Origin: JALORV01 sp035498175
GTDB lineage: Bacteria; Pseudomonadota; Gammaproteobacteria; Burkholderiales; Burkholderiaceae_F
Length of the DNA stretch: 44,884 bases
Assembly: GCA_035498175.1 (NCBI GenBank)
Contig: DATKAJ010000086.1
Span: 1-44,884 of the forward strand
Direction: 5' to 3'
Shown here: positions 23,882-31,239 of the stretch, piece by piece
How positions within the stretch are numbered: position 1 is the first letter of the stretch
Layout of the letters: every line of letters begins with the position of its first letter
The notes under the pieces: generated by a model
The model's database searches: none
What the model was told of the DNA's origin: nothing
What the model saw: the letters and a program-made list of their open reading frames with translations, nothing else
Translations under genes and position numbers: made by a program

Positions 23882-24616
23882 CTATAGACTCATGCCGCCG
23901 TCCACGAAGATCGCCTGTCCGGTCATGAAAGACGACTCGTCTGATACGAGATAAACGAAGGTTTCGGCGATCTCCTCGGCCGTCGCCAACCGCCCCATCG
24001 GTTGCCGCGCCACGAAGTCCTTGCGCGCCTGCACCGGATCCGCAAACGCATTGATGCGATCGCCCAGCGAAGGCGTATCGACCGTCCCGGGACACACGCA
24101 GTTGACGCGGATGCCCTGCTTCACATGGTCGATCGCCAGCGCCCGCGTGAAGCCGGCCACCGCGGCCTTGCTGGCTGCGTAGGCGAGCCGGTTCGGTGCC
24201 GCCTTGTGCGCGCCAAGCACCGAGGCCATGTTCAGGATGACGCCACCACCGGCTGCGATCATCTTCGGCAGCATTGCCTTGGTCAGGACGAACATGCTGC
24301 GCACGTTCAGGTCAAAACTGAAGTCCCAGTCCCGCACAGTGCAGTCGAGGATCGTGCCCTGGTGCACGTAGCCCGCGCAGTTGAACAGGATGTCGACGGC
24401 ACCGAGTCTCTCGGCAAACGCCTGCACAGCTTCGTCGTCGAGCACGTCGAGCCGCTCGGTCCTGACGCTTGCCGGCAGTTCCTTCAGGTGTTCCGGCTTG
24501 ACGTCAGTCGCGATCACGCGAGCGCCTTCGCGTGCGAACGCGAGCACCGCCGCACGACCCATGCCCTGTCCGGCGGCCGTGACCAGCGCCAACTTCCCCT
24601 GCAAACGCCCTGTCAT
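23882..24616 (-). CDS. SDR: probable 2-keto-3-deoxy-L-fuconate (sugar acid) 4-dehydrogenase
   Basis: 244-residue SDR, very like the 2-keto-3-deoxy-L-fuconate dehydrogenases of Xanthomonas and Burkholderia and the related DHRS6/BDH2 group. It starts with GRLQGKLALVTAAGQGMGRA. Asp38 in IATDVK points to NAD+, FNCAGYVHQGTILDC is the NNAG-equivalent, and the catalytic set is Ser132, Tyr146 and Lys150 (YAASK). VNCVCPGTVDTPSL and FVARQPMGR are diagnostic of the subgroup. It would oxidise the 2-keto-3-deoxy acid at C4 to give the substrate of the downstream FAH hydrolase. GGAGG at 24625-24621 precedes ATG 24616. It is the first gene leftward from operator copy 2, divergent from the regulator. Confidence 0.93.
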   Translation of the reverse strand: MTGRLQGKLALVTAAGQGMGRAAVLAFAREGARVIATDVKPEHLKELPASVRTERLDVLDDEAVQAFAERLGAVDILFNCAGYVHQGTILDCTVRDWDFSFDLNVRSMFVLTKAMLPKMIAAGGGVILNMASVLGAHKAAPNRLAYAASKAAVAGFTRALAIDHVKQGIRVNCVCPGTVDTPSLGDRINAFADPVQARKDFVARQPMGRLATAEEIAETFVYLVSDESSFMTGQAIFVDGGMSL

Positions 24617-24641
24617 CGCCCCTCCGCCGGCGGACCGCGGC

Positions 24642-24671
24642 TTGACACTCCAAGGTGTGCGTGTGAAGCTA
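24642..24671 (+). promoter_or_regulatory. Weak candidate promoter for the GntR regulator operon
   Basis: A perfect TTGACA (-35) at 24642-24647 faces the regulator gene. The best -10 at 17-18 bases spacing is poor (GAAGCT or AAGCTA near 24665-24671). If used, transcription would start close to 24677, directly at operator copy 2 (24678-24697), the classic position for autorepression. It is supported by one good hexamer only. Confidence 0.3.
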
Positions 24672-24677
24672 GCCGCG

Positions 24678-24697
24678 ATTGGTCTGACCACTTGACC
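24678..24697. promoter_or_regulatory. GntR/FadR-type operator, copy 2
   Basis: The same 20 bases as at 3302-3321, with the perfect inverted repeat TGGTC-T-GACCA at 24680-24690 and a trailing TTGACC (24692-24697). It lies in the 168-base gap between the divergent SDR (23882-24616) and the FadR/GntR regulator (24785-25495). The position next to a FadR-family gene strongly suggests autoregulation and control of both divergent operons. Confidence 0.78.
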
Positions 24698-24784
24698 AGT
24701 GCGGGCCAGTGTAAGCGTCGCCCCAACGCACTGTCCAGCCAGCCAGCCGGCCCTCGGCCTCGATTCCGGAGTTACACCGCCATC

Positions 24785-25495
24785 ATGCCGATCAAGGCCG
24801 TTGAACCGCAGCGCCTGTATCGACGCATTGCCGAACAGATCGCGCAGTTGATCCGCCGCGGCGAGTACAAGCCTGGGCAAAGGCTGCCGCCGGAGCGCGA
24901 TCTCGCGAAGATGCTGCAGGTGAGCCGTCCTTCGGTCCGCGAAGCGCTGATCGCCCTGGAGGTCGAAGGCTATGTCGAGGTGCGCGTCGGCTCGGGCGTC
25001 TACGTCACGCTGAAGCGGCCATCGGCCCGGGCGGCACGGCTGCCGCCGGATTCGGGGCCGTTCGAACTCATCGCGGCGCGTCGCCTGCTCGAGTCCGAGT
25101 GCGCAGCACTGGCTGCGCGCCTTGCGGGCCCAGCGCAGATCCGCCGCATGAAGGCCGCCCTCGCCGCCATGGAGCGCGACCGCCGGCGCGCCGTGATGCC
25201 GCTCGACAACGATCGCCGCTTTCATCTCGAGATTGCAGAGGCCAGCGGCAACAGCGCGCTCGCGCTGGCCGTGCGCACGCTGTGGGACCAGCGCACCGGG
25301 CCGCTCTTCACGCGCCTCGAGCACCATTTCGACACCCCGGACCTGTGGGCGGCCGCGATCTCCGAGCACATGTCGGTGATGGACTCCATCGAATCGCGCG
25401 ATGCCACCGGCGCGAGGGCGGCGATGCGCCGCCACATGGATGCCGCGGCGCGCCGCTTCCAGCGCGGCTGGAGCAGCGGTTCGCCGCGGCGCTGA
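24785..25495 (+). CDS. FadR-subfamily GntR transcriptional regulator
   Basis: 236 residues. The N-terminal winged helix (about 8-75) reads RIAEQIAQLIRRGEY, then the GntR signature LPPERDLAKMLQVSRPSVREAL and a GSGVYV wing. The C-terminal FCD ligand-binding domain (about 90-225) has RRLLESECAALAARLA, FHLEIAEASGN and a late EH..V..SI segment that supplies metal-ligand histidines. FCD members commonly bind small carboxylates or sugar acids through a metal. ATG 24785 follows operator copy 2 by 87 bases. It is followed after 10 bases by the TRAP small permease, so it is co-transcribed with the transporter it probably regulates. The likely regulon is this island plus the divergent pair at 3246-3384. 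Confidence 0.94.
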   Translation: MPIKAVEPQRLYRRIAEQIAQLIRRGEYKPGQRLPPERDLAKMLQVSRPSVREALIALEVEGYVEVRVGSGVYVTLKRPSARAARLPPDSGPFELIAARRLLESECAALAARLAGPAQIRRMKAALAAMERDRRRAVMPLDNDRRFHLEIAEASGNSALALAVRTLWDQRTGPLFTRLEHHFDTPDLWAAAISEHMSVMDSIESRDATGARAAMRRHMDAAARRFQRGWSSGSPRR

Positions 25496-25505
25496 GCATC
25501 GACGA

Positions 25506-26105
25506 ATGACGACTGCCGAGCCGCAGAACGAAGAGCACGTCCTGACCGCCGCGGGCGAGTTCGACGTCCACGACGCGCCGATCGATCTCGGCATCTACCG
25601 TTTCGAGGACTGGATCGCGTTCGCCTTCTTCTGGCTGCTCGCTGCCACTGTCTTCCTGCAGTTTTTCACGCGCTATGCGTTGAACGACTCGGCCGGCTGG
25701 ACCGAAGAGATCTCACGTTACCTGCTGATCTGCACGGTCTTCGTCGGCGCTGCGATCAGCGTGCGCAAGAACAACCACATCCACGTGGACTTCTTCTACC
25801 GCCTGCTGCCGAAGCCGCTGACCCGCGTGATGTCCACCTTCGTCGATCTCGTCCGCATCGCGTTCTTCGCATACGCAGCGTGGCTCACGTTTCTGCTGAT
25901 GCAGCGAATCGGCGGCCAGCGCATGGCCGTGGTCGACCTGCCGATCGGGTTGATGTATGGCGTCGTGCTCGCCGGCTTCGTCCTGATGACGTGGCGCGCG
26001 CTCGGCGTGGCACGGGCCAACTGGCGCCGCGGTGCCTCTGTGCTCGAGCGACCCGAACTGGCGGACGGACCCGCGCCGGTGCCGGAGGCCGAGGCCGCCG
26101 AATGA
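25506..26105 (+). CDS. dctQ: TRAP transporter small permease (DctQ type)
   Basis: 199-residue DctQ-family inner-membrane subunit with four hydrophobic segments (about 36-55, 75-95, 112-132 and 145-165). The first is FEDWIAFAFFWLLAATVFLQFFTRY. The motif GWTEEISRYLLI and the NNHIHVDFFY turn are typical. It starts 10 bases after the regulator and overlaps the DctM gene by four bases (ATGA, 26102-26105). It forms the membrane complex of a sodium-driven TRAP importer with the DctM gene and the DctP gene at 29158-30126. The C-terminal tail is rich in Pro/Ala/Glu and probably cytoplasmic. Confidence 0.94.
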   Translation: MTTAEPQNEEHVLTAAGEFDVHDAPIDLGIYRFEDWIAFAFFWLLAATVFLQFFTRYALNDSAGWTEEISRYLLICTVFVGAAISVRKNNHIHVDFFYRLLPKPLTRVMSTFVDLVRIAFFAYAAWLTFLLMQRIGGQRMAVVDLPIGLMYGVVLAGFVLMTWRALGVARANWRRGASVLERPELADGPAPVPEAEAAE

Positions 26106-27508
26106 GCCCCGGTGCTTTCAAGCTGCTTTTCCTCGGCCTGATGGGCACGGGGATTCCCGTGGCCATCGCGATGGCGGCGGCGTCGCTGGTCTTCGTGATG
26201 GTCACAGGCACCGTGCCGGATTTCGTCGTGATCCACCGCATGGTCAACGGCATCGACTCGTTCCCGCTGCTGGCGGTGCCATTCTTCATCCTCGCCGGCA
26301 ACCTGATGAATTCGGCCGGCATCACCAACCGGATCTACAACTTCGCACTCGCACTCGTCGGGTGGCTGCGTGGAGGGCTCGGGCACGTCAACGTCATCGG
26401 TTCGGTGATCTTCGCCGGAATGTCCGGCACAGCGATCGCGGACGCTGCCGGGCTCGGCACGATCGAAATCAAGGCAATGCGCGACCACGGCTACAGCCCC
26501 GAGTTCTCGGTCGGAGTCACCGCGGCCTCGGCCACGCTGGGTCCGATCATTCCGCCTTCCCTGCCTTTCGTCATCTACGGAATGTTCGCGAACGTCTCGG
26601 TCGGCGCGCTGTTCCTCGCCGGCATCCTGCCGGGCGGGGTGATGGCGCTGCTGATGATGGCGACCGTCGCCTACTACGCGCACCGCTACGACTGGGGCGG
26701 TGACACCAGCTTCGAGTGGCGACGCGTGGCCAAGGCGCTGCTGGAACTGGCGGTCGTCGCTGCATTTCCCTTCGTGATCTGGGAACTGACGCACAACGGC
26801 GGCCTCCCCGATGTGCCAACCGTCGGCGCGGCGCTGATCGCGCTGCTCGTGGCGGACCGCATCTTCCGGTTCAGTGCAGTGCTGCCGATCATCACGCCGG
26901 TGCTGCTCATCGGCGGGATGACGGCGGGTGTCTTCACGGCCACCGAGGGTGCGATCGCCGCGTGTGTCTGGGCGCTCTTCCTGGGCATCTTCTGGTTCCG
27001 CACGCTAAACTGGAAGATGTTGGTGAAGGTGTCGATGGACACGATCGAGACGACCTCGGTCGTGCTGCTGATCGTCGCCGCCGCGTCGATCTTCGGCTGG
27101 ATGCTGACCGTAACCCGCACCACCGAGATGATCGGCACGTGGGTCCTGTCCTTCACCCGCGACCCGTGGATGTTCCTGCTTCTCGCGAACCTGCTGATGC
27201 TCTTCGTCGGCTGCTTTCTGGAACCGACCGCGGCCATCACGATACTCGTGCCGATTCTGCTGCCGATCGTGCGCCAGCTCGGCATCGACCCCGTGCACTT
27301 CGGCCTAGTGATGGTCCTGAACCTGATGATCGGACTGCTGCACCCGCCGATGGGGCTGGTGCTGTTCGTGCTCGCGCGCGTCGCGCGGCTGTCGATCGAG
27401 CGGACGACCATGGCGATCCTGCCGTGGCTGGTTCCGCTGCTGATCAGCCTCGTGCTCGTGACCTATCTGCCGGAAATCAGCCTGTGGCTGCCGCGCCAGT
27501 TCCAGTAG
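26102..27508 (+). CDS. dctM: TRAP transporter large permease (DctM type)
   Basis: 468-residue DctM-family transport subunit with about twelve hydrophobic segments. Family motifs visible include PLLAVPFFILAGNLMNSAGI, GSVIFAGMSGTAIADAAGLG, ASATLGPIIPPSLPFVIYG and the late GCFLEPTAAITILVPILLP and LLHPPMGLVLFV. The start overlaps the DctQ stop. It translocates a carboxylate-type solute using an ion gradient; TRAP substrates are typically organic or sugar acids, which fits the adjacent sugar-acid dehydratase. The gene is followed after 23 bases by the UxaA-family gene. Confidence 0.95.
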   Translation: MSPGAFKLLFLGLMGTGIPVAIAMAAASLVFVMVTGTVPDFVVIHRMVNGIDSFPLLAVPFFILAGNLMNSAGITNRIYNFALALVGWLRGGLGHVNVIGSVIFAGMSGTAIADAAGLGTIEIKAMRDHGYSPEFSVGVTAASATLGPIIPPSLPFVIYGMFANVSVGALFLAGILPGGVMALLMMATVAYYAHRYDWGGDTSFEWRRVAKALLELAVVAAFPFVIWELTHNGGLPDVPTVGAALIALLVADRIFRFSAVLPIITPVLLIGGMTAGVFTATEGAIAACVWALFLGIFWFRTLNWKMLVKVSMDTIETTSVVLLIVAAASIFGWMLTVTRTTEMIGTWVLSFTRDPWMFLLLANLLMLFVGCFLEPTAAITILVPILLPIVRQLGIDPVHFGLVMVLNLMIGLLHPPMGLVLFVLARVARLSIERTTMAILPWLVPLLISLVLVTYLPEISLWLPRQFQ

Positions 27509-27531
27509 CGGCGGGCAGCAGGAGTCGTGCA

Positions 27532-29088
27532 ATGCTGCAGGAAGTCCCCCTCGTCCTTCGCCTGAACCCCGCCGACGACGTCGTGATCGCGCGCCGGCAG
27601 CTGGTGTCTGGCACGCTGCTGAAGACCGAAGGCGTAACCGTGATCGGGCTCGTACCCGCCGGTCACAAGGTCGCCACGCACGCGATATCCGCAGGAAGTC
27701 CGGTGCGCCGCTACAACCAGATCATCGGCTTCGCAACGCGCGATATCCGGGCCGGCGAGCACATCCATCTGCACAACCTCGGCATCGGCGCGGAGCACGG
27801 CGCCAACACCGGCAACGCGACCCGTGACTACGCCTTCGGCGCCGATGTGCATCCGACGCCAGCTGTCGCGGCGCCGGCCACCTTCATGGGCATCGTGCGC
27901 GACGATGGCCGCGTGGCGACGCGCAACTACGTCGCGATCATCTCGAGCGTCAATTGCTCTGCCACGGTAGCGCGCGCGATCGCCGACCGCTTCCGCCGCG
28001 ACCTGTTTCCCGACGCTCTTGGCGCCTATCCCAATGTCGACGGTGTTATCGCTCTCACCCACGGCACCGGCTGTGGCATGGACATGGGCGACAGCATGCG
28101 CGTGCTGCGGCGGACCATGGCCGGCTACGCGCGCCACCCGAACGTCGCTGCGGCCATCTTCGTCGGCCTCGGGTGCGAGGCCAACCAGATCACATCGCTC
28201 TTCGGCGCCGAGAGCCTGCGCGACGGCGAACGCGTCGCGAGCTACAACATGCAGGACGTGGGCGGCACCGCGAAGGCAATCGAGCGCGGAGTCGAGCTTG
28301 TGCGCGAGATGCTGCCGGCGGCGAATCGCACCGAGCGCACGCCGGTGCCTGCGAGCCACCTGATGCTTGGCCTGCAGTGCGGCGGCTCCGACGGCTATTC
28401 GGGCATCACCGCCAACCCGGCGCTCGGCAACGCAGTCGACCGGCTGGTGGCGCACGGCGGCACGGCGATCCTTTCCGAAACGCCGGAGATCTACGGCGCA
28501 GAGCACCTTCTGACCCGCCGAGCGGTCTCGCGCGAGGTCGGCGAAAAGCTGATCGCGCGCATCAGGTGGTGGGAGGACTACACCGCCCGCAACCTCGGCG
28601 AGATGAACAACAACCCGTCCCCCGGCAACAAGGCCGGCGGCCTGACCACGATCCTCGAAAAGTCGCTTGGCGCCGTCGCCAAGGGCGGCACGACAAATCT
28701 GGTCGATGTCTACGAGTATGCACAACCGGTCGACAAGCACGGATTCGTCTACATGGACACGCCGGGCTACGACCCGGTCTCGGCGACGGGACAGGTCGCC
28801 GGCGGCGCCAACATGATCGTGTTCACGACGGGGCGCGGCTCGGCGTATGGCTGCGCGCCGTCGCCGTCGCTGAAGCTTTCGACCAACACCGAACTGTGGC
28901 TGCGTCAGGAAGATGACATCGACCTCAACTGCGGTGAGATCGCCGACGGCGCGGCGACGATCGAGCAGATTGGAGAACGGCTGCTCGAACTGATCCTGGC
29001 GACGGCCTCCGGCGCGCGTACCAAGAGCGAACGCTTCGGATACGGTCAGAATGAGTTCGTGCCCTGGCAACTGGGCGCGGTGATGTAG
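27532..29088 (+). CDS. UxaA/GarD-family sugar-acid dehydratase
   Basis: 518-residue altronate/galactarate dehydratase family enzyme. A SAF domain occupies about residues 8-88. The catalytic domain shows GRVATRNYVAIISSVNCSA, THGTGCGMD, FVGLGCEANQ, LQCGGSDGYSGITANPALG and a late CAPSPSLKLSTNTELW. The conserved cysteines are consistent with metal binding. Members dehydrate altronate, galactarate and, in published work on betaproteobacterial homologues as I recall it, also L-fuconate, D-arabinonate and L-galactonate. This fits the SDR and FAH genes on the other side of the regulator, so this is the best candidate for the dehydration step of island 2. AGGAG at 27520-27524 supports ATG 27532. It sits between DctM and DctP genes of one TRAP system. 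Confidence 0.93.
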   Translation: MLQEVPLVLRLNPADDVVIARRQLVSGTLLKTEGVTVIGLVPAGHKVATHAISAGSPVRRYNQIIGFATRDIRAGEHIHLHNLGIGAEHGANTGNATRDYAFGADVHPTPAVAAPATFMGIVRDDGRVATRNYVAIISSVNCSATVARAIADRFRRDLFPDALGAYPNVDGVIALTHGTGCGMDMGDSMRVLRRTMAGYARHPNVAAAIFVGLGCEANQITSLFGAESLRDGERVASYNMQDVGGTAKAIERGVELVREMLPAANRTERTPVPASHLMLGLQCGGSDGYSGITANPALGNAVDRLVAHGGTAILSETPEIYGAEHLLTRRAVSREVGEKLIARIRWWEDYTARNLGEMNNNPSPGNKAGGLTTILEKSLGAVAKGGTTNLVDVYEYAQPVDKHGFVYMDTPGYDPVSATGQVAGGANMIVFTTGRGSAYGCAPSPSLKLSTNTELWLRQEDDIDLNCGEIADGAATIEQIGERLLELILATASGARTKSERFGYGQNEFVPWQLGAVM

Positions 29089-29157
29089 TGCAGGCGGCGC
29101 CGACCCAACAGCGACCGCGCCTTCATGATGAGCCATTCCACGACGAGGAGACGACCG

Positions 29158-30126
29158 ATGCAGAGAAGACTGATCATGGCGCTGGCGGCGCTTGCGCTCG
29201 CGAGCGGCCTCGCGCAAGCGCAGACCAAGCTCAAGTGGGCGCACGTCTACGAGACCAGCGAGCCATATCACACGGCCGCGCTGTGGGCCGCGGGCGAGAT
29301 CGCCAAGCGCACGAACAACCGCTATGTGATTGAAGTCTTCCCGGCGTCAACACTCGGCAAGGAAACGGACATCAACCAGGGCCTGACGCTCGGCACCGTT
29401 GACATCATCTACACGGGGCAGTTGTTCGCGGGCCGCACCTACGGGCCGATTGCGATCGGCGGGGCGCCGTACATGTTCCGCGACTTCAACCACTGGAAGG
29501 CTTTTTCGACGAGCCCGCTGTTCGCCGAGCTCGCGGAGGGCTACCGTGCCAAGAGCGGCGGCAACAAGGTGGTCGCGATCACCTACTACGGCGAGCGGCA
29601 TGTCACCTCGAACAAGCCGATCAACAAGCCCGAGGACATGAAGGGGCTGAAGATCCGCGTGCCCGACGCGCCGCTCTACACGATGTTCCCGCGCGCGGTC
29701 GGCGCCAACCCGACGCCGATCGCGTTTGCCGAGGTCTATCTCGCGCTGCAGAACGGCACGGTCGATGCGCAGGAGAACCCGCTGCCCACGATCGACGCGA
29801 AGAAGTTTTACGAGGTACAGAAGTACATCGTTCTGACCGGACACATCACCGACGCGCTGTTGACGATCGTCGGCGGCCCGACCTGGAGCAAGCTGTCCGA
29901 CGCGGACAAGAAGGTCTTCGAAGAGGTCCTGCGCGAGGGCGCGGCGCGCGCGACGGCCCAGATCGTGGAGATCGAGAAGAGTCTCGGGGCGGAATTCACG
30001 AAGCGCGGCAAGGATGTCGTCAAGGTCGACCGCGCGCCGTTCCGCGAGGCGACCGCGAAACTGCACAATGGCCCTGACGCCACCTGGGACAAGGCCACGT
30101 ACGACAAGCTGCAGGCATTGAATTAA
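29158..30126 (+). CDS. dctP: TRAP transporter substrate-binding protein (DctP type)
   Basis: 322-residue periplasmic binding protein. The Sec signal peptide is RRLIMALAALALASGLAQA, with cleavage before QTKLKW. Family motifs include HVTSNKPINKPEDMKGLKIRVPD, whose arginine binds the substrate carboxylate, and VDAQENPLPTI. GAGGAG at 29145-29150 is seven bases from ATG 29158; ATGs further upstream in frame would put polar residues before the signal and are not used. It completes the TRAP system with 25506-26105 and 26102-27508. It is separated from them by the dehydratase gene but in the same transcript. Confidence 0.95.
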   Translation: MQRRLIMALAALALASGLAQAQTKLKWAHVYETSEPYHTAALWAAGEIAKRTNNRYVIEVFPASTLGKETDINQGLTLGTVDIIYTGQLFAGRTYGPIAIGGAPYMFRDFNHWKAFSTSPLFAELAEGYRAKSGGNKVVAITYYGERHVTSNKPINKPEDMKGLKIRVPDAPLYTMFPRAVGANPTPIAFAEVYLALQNGTVDAQENPLPTIDAKKFYEVQKYIVLTGHITDALLTIVGGPTWSKLSDADKKVFEEVLREGAARATAQIVEIEKSLGAEFTKRGKDVVKVDRAPFREATAKLHNGPDATWDKATYDKLQALN

Positions 30127-30134
30127 TTTACCGC

Positions 30135-30156
30135 TGCCGCGGTCAGAGCCGTGGCA
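30135..30156 (+). terminator. Possible terminator hairpin after the TRAP operon
   Basis: TGCCGCGG (30135-30142) pairs with CCGTGGCA (30149-30156): eight pairs including one G-U wobble, with a six-base loop, eight bases after the DctP stop. There is no clear T-run behind it (CCTTCGCC follows), so it is at best an atypical terminator. Confidence 0.35.
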
Positions 30157-30291
30157 CCTTCGCCTGGCGGACGCTCTTCCTTCTTTGCTGCCGATCAAGA
30201 AAGTCGCGGCGGCGCCATTTTTCGCACCGCGCCAGCCACGTCACAATGCGCGCCCGTCCTGATCCTGCATGCGTAGCAACCGGCGATCAAA

Positions 30292-30564
30292 GTGCCTGGA
30301 GTAGCTCCGACAGCACCGTCGGTGGCCGGCCTGCTGCGCATGCTCGGTTTTCCGCTGCTCGTCCTGACTGCGGTCGAGATTTCGGACCTGGTGACGCGAA
30401 CGGTTGGGTCGTCCGAAGGGTCGGTCGCTCTCATCGTTGGCGCGTTCTCGGGATTCCTGCTGACTGAATGCGGTCCAAGCTTCGCCCAGCATGGCTGGCG
30501 CGCGTTCGCACCGGCGCTCGGCGGCAGCAGCCTGCTGTTCGCCGCCGCGAGCCTCGTGACCTGA
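30292..30564 (+). CDS. Possible small hydrophobic protein (uncertain)
   Basis: An open frame of 90 codons starting at GTG 30292. The translated product has hydrophobic stretches at about 17-31, 45-57 and 75-88, and codon third positions are mostly G/C. There is no ribosome binding site ahead of the GTG, and ATG 30340 is an alternative start. No family is recognised. It lies in the otherwise empty 516-base stretch between DctP (stop 30126) and the membrane protein at 30643. Apart from this frame and the hairpin at 30135-30156 I see nothing in that stretch. Confidence 0.3.
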   Translation: MPGVAPTAPSVAGLLRMLGFPLLVLTAVEISDLVTRTVGSSEGSVALIVGAFSGFLLTECGPSFAQHGWRAFAPALGGSSLLFAAASLVT

Positions 30565-30642
30565 TGGTACGAGGCGTGCGCGAACGCGCGCGCCGGTGTT
30601 GCGTGGCCCGCAGGAACCCGGGACTGACCGCCTGTTTCGCTC

Positions 30643-31113
30643 GTGACCGCCGTCATCGACGTACTCGCATTCCCGCCCGATGCGGCGGCGCTGGACCGCA
30701 TGTGCGCCGACGAACGCGCTGCGGCCGCCGATTCCGAGCGCCGGGCGCGCATCGCGGCCTTCGTCGCAGCCGGACTGATGCTGGCGTGGGTTGCCGACGT
30801 CGCTGCGGTTTTCAAACACGGGCAGTCCGGCCCCGCCGCCCTCGGTGTCCTGAGTCTCGCGCTGGCCGTTCTGATCGTCGCTGCCCACGTCGTGGCCCAC
30901 CGGCTGCACGCGCGCGCCGAGCGGATCCGGCGTCGCGCAGAGCGCCGCTTCGCGCCGCTGCGAGCCCAGCAGGCCACCCCTTTGCTTGCGCTGGCCGAGC
31001 GCAACGTCGTCGTCAGCCAGTACCTGCGGATGGTAGGGCGCCAGCGGCGCGCACTGCTTCATGTCGAGGCCGAGGCCCTGCAGCGCTGGGCGGCTGCGGA
31101 TCTCGCAAGTTGA
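30643..31113 (+). CDS. Hypothetical two-helix membrane protein
   Basis: 156 residues from GTG 30643. The N-terminal about 35 residues are acidic and amphipathic. Two hydrophobic segments follow at about 37-57 and 66-86 (LGVLSLALAVLIVAAHVV), then an arginine-rich probable cytoplasmic helix (HARAERIRRRAERRF) and an alpha-helical tail. No family is recognised. Start support is weak, with no clear ribosome binding site. It is convergent with Kup, whose stop is 127 bases away. Composition and codon use resemble the neighbours, so it is probably a real gene. Confidence 0.6.
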   Translation: MTAVIDVLAFPPDAAALDRMCADERAAAADSERRARIAAFVAAGLMLAWVADVAAVFKHGQSGPAALGVLSLALAVLIVAAHVVAHRLHARAERIRRRAERRFAPLRAQQATPLLALAERNVVVSQYLRMVGRQRRALLHVEAEALQRWAAADLAS

Positions 31114-31239
31114 CGTCGTTCGCGGACAGTTGCCGCTCGCCCGGCGCTCAGGCCGCACGCGACGGCAGACCTGGCGAGCAGACTCTCCAACTGGCTCGTC
31201 TCGACCGGCCGGCGACCCGGGCTCGAAGTGACCTTACCG

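Noticed and set aside
30195..31158. Two overlapping long minus-strand frames opposite the weak small ORFs at 30292 and 30643.
   Set aside because: Translations are Arg/Ala/Ser-rich with no hydrophobic or domain pattern, whereas the plus-strand frame at 30643 gives a sensible two-helix membrane protein.
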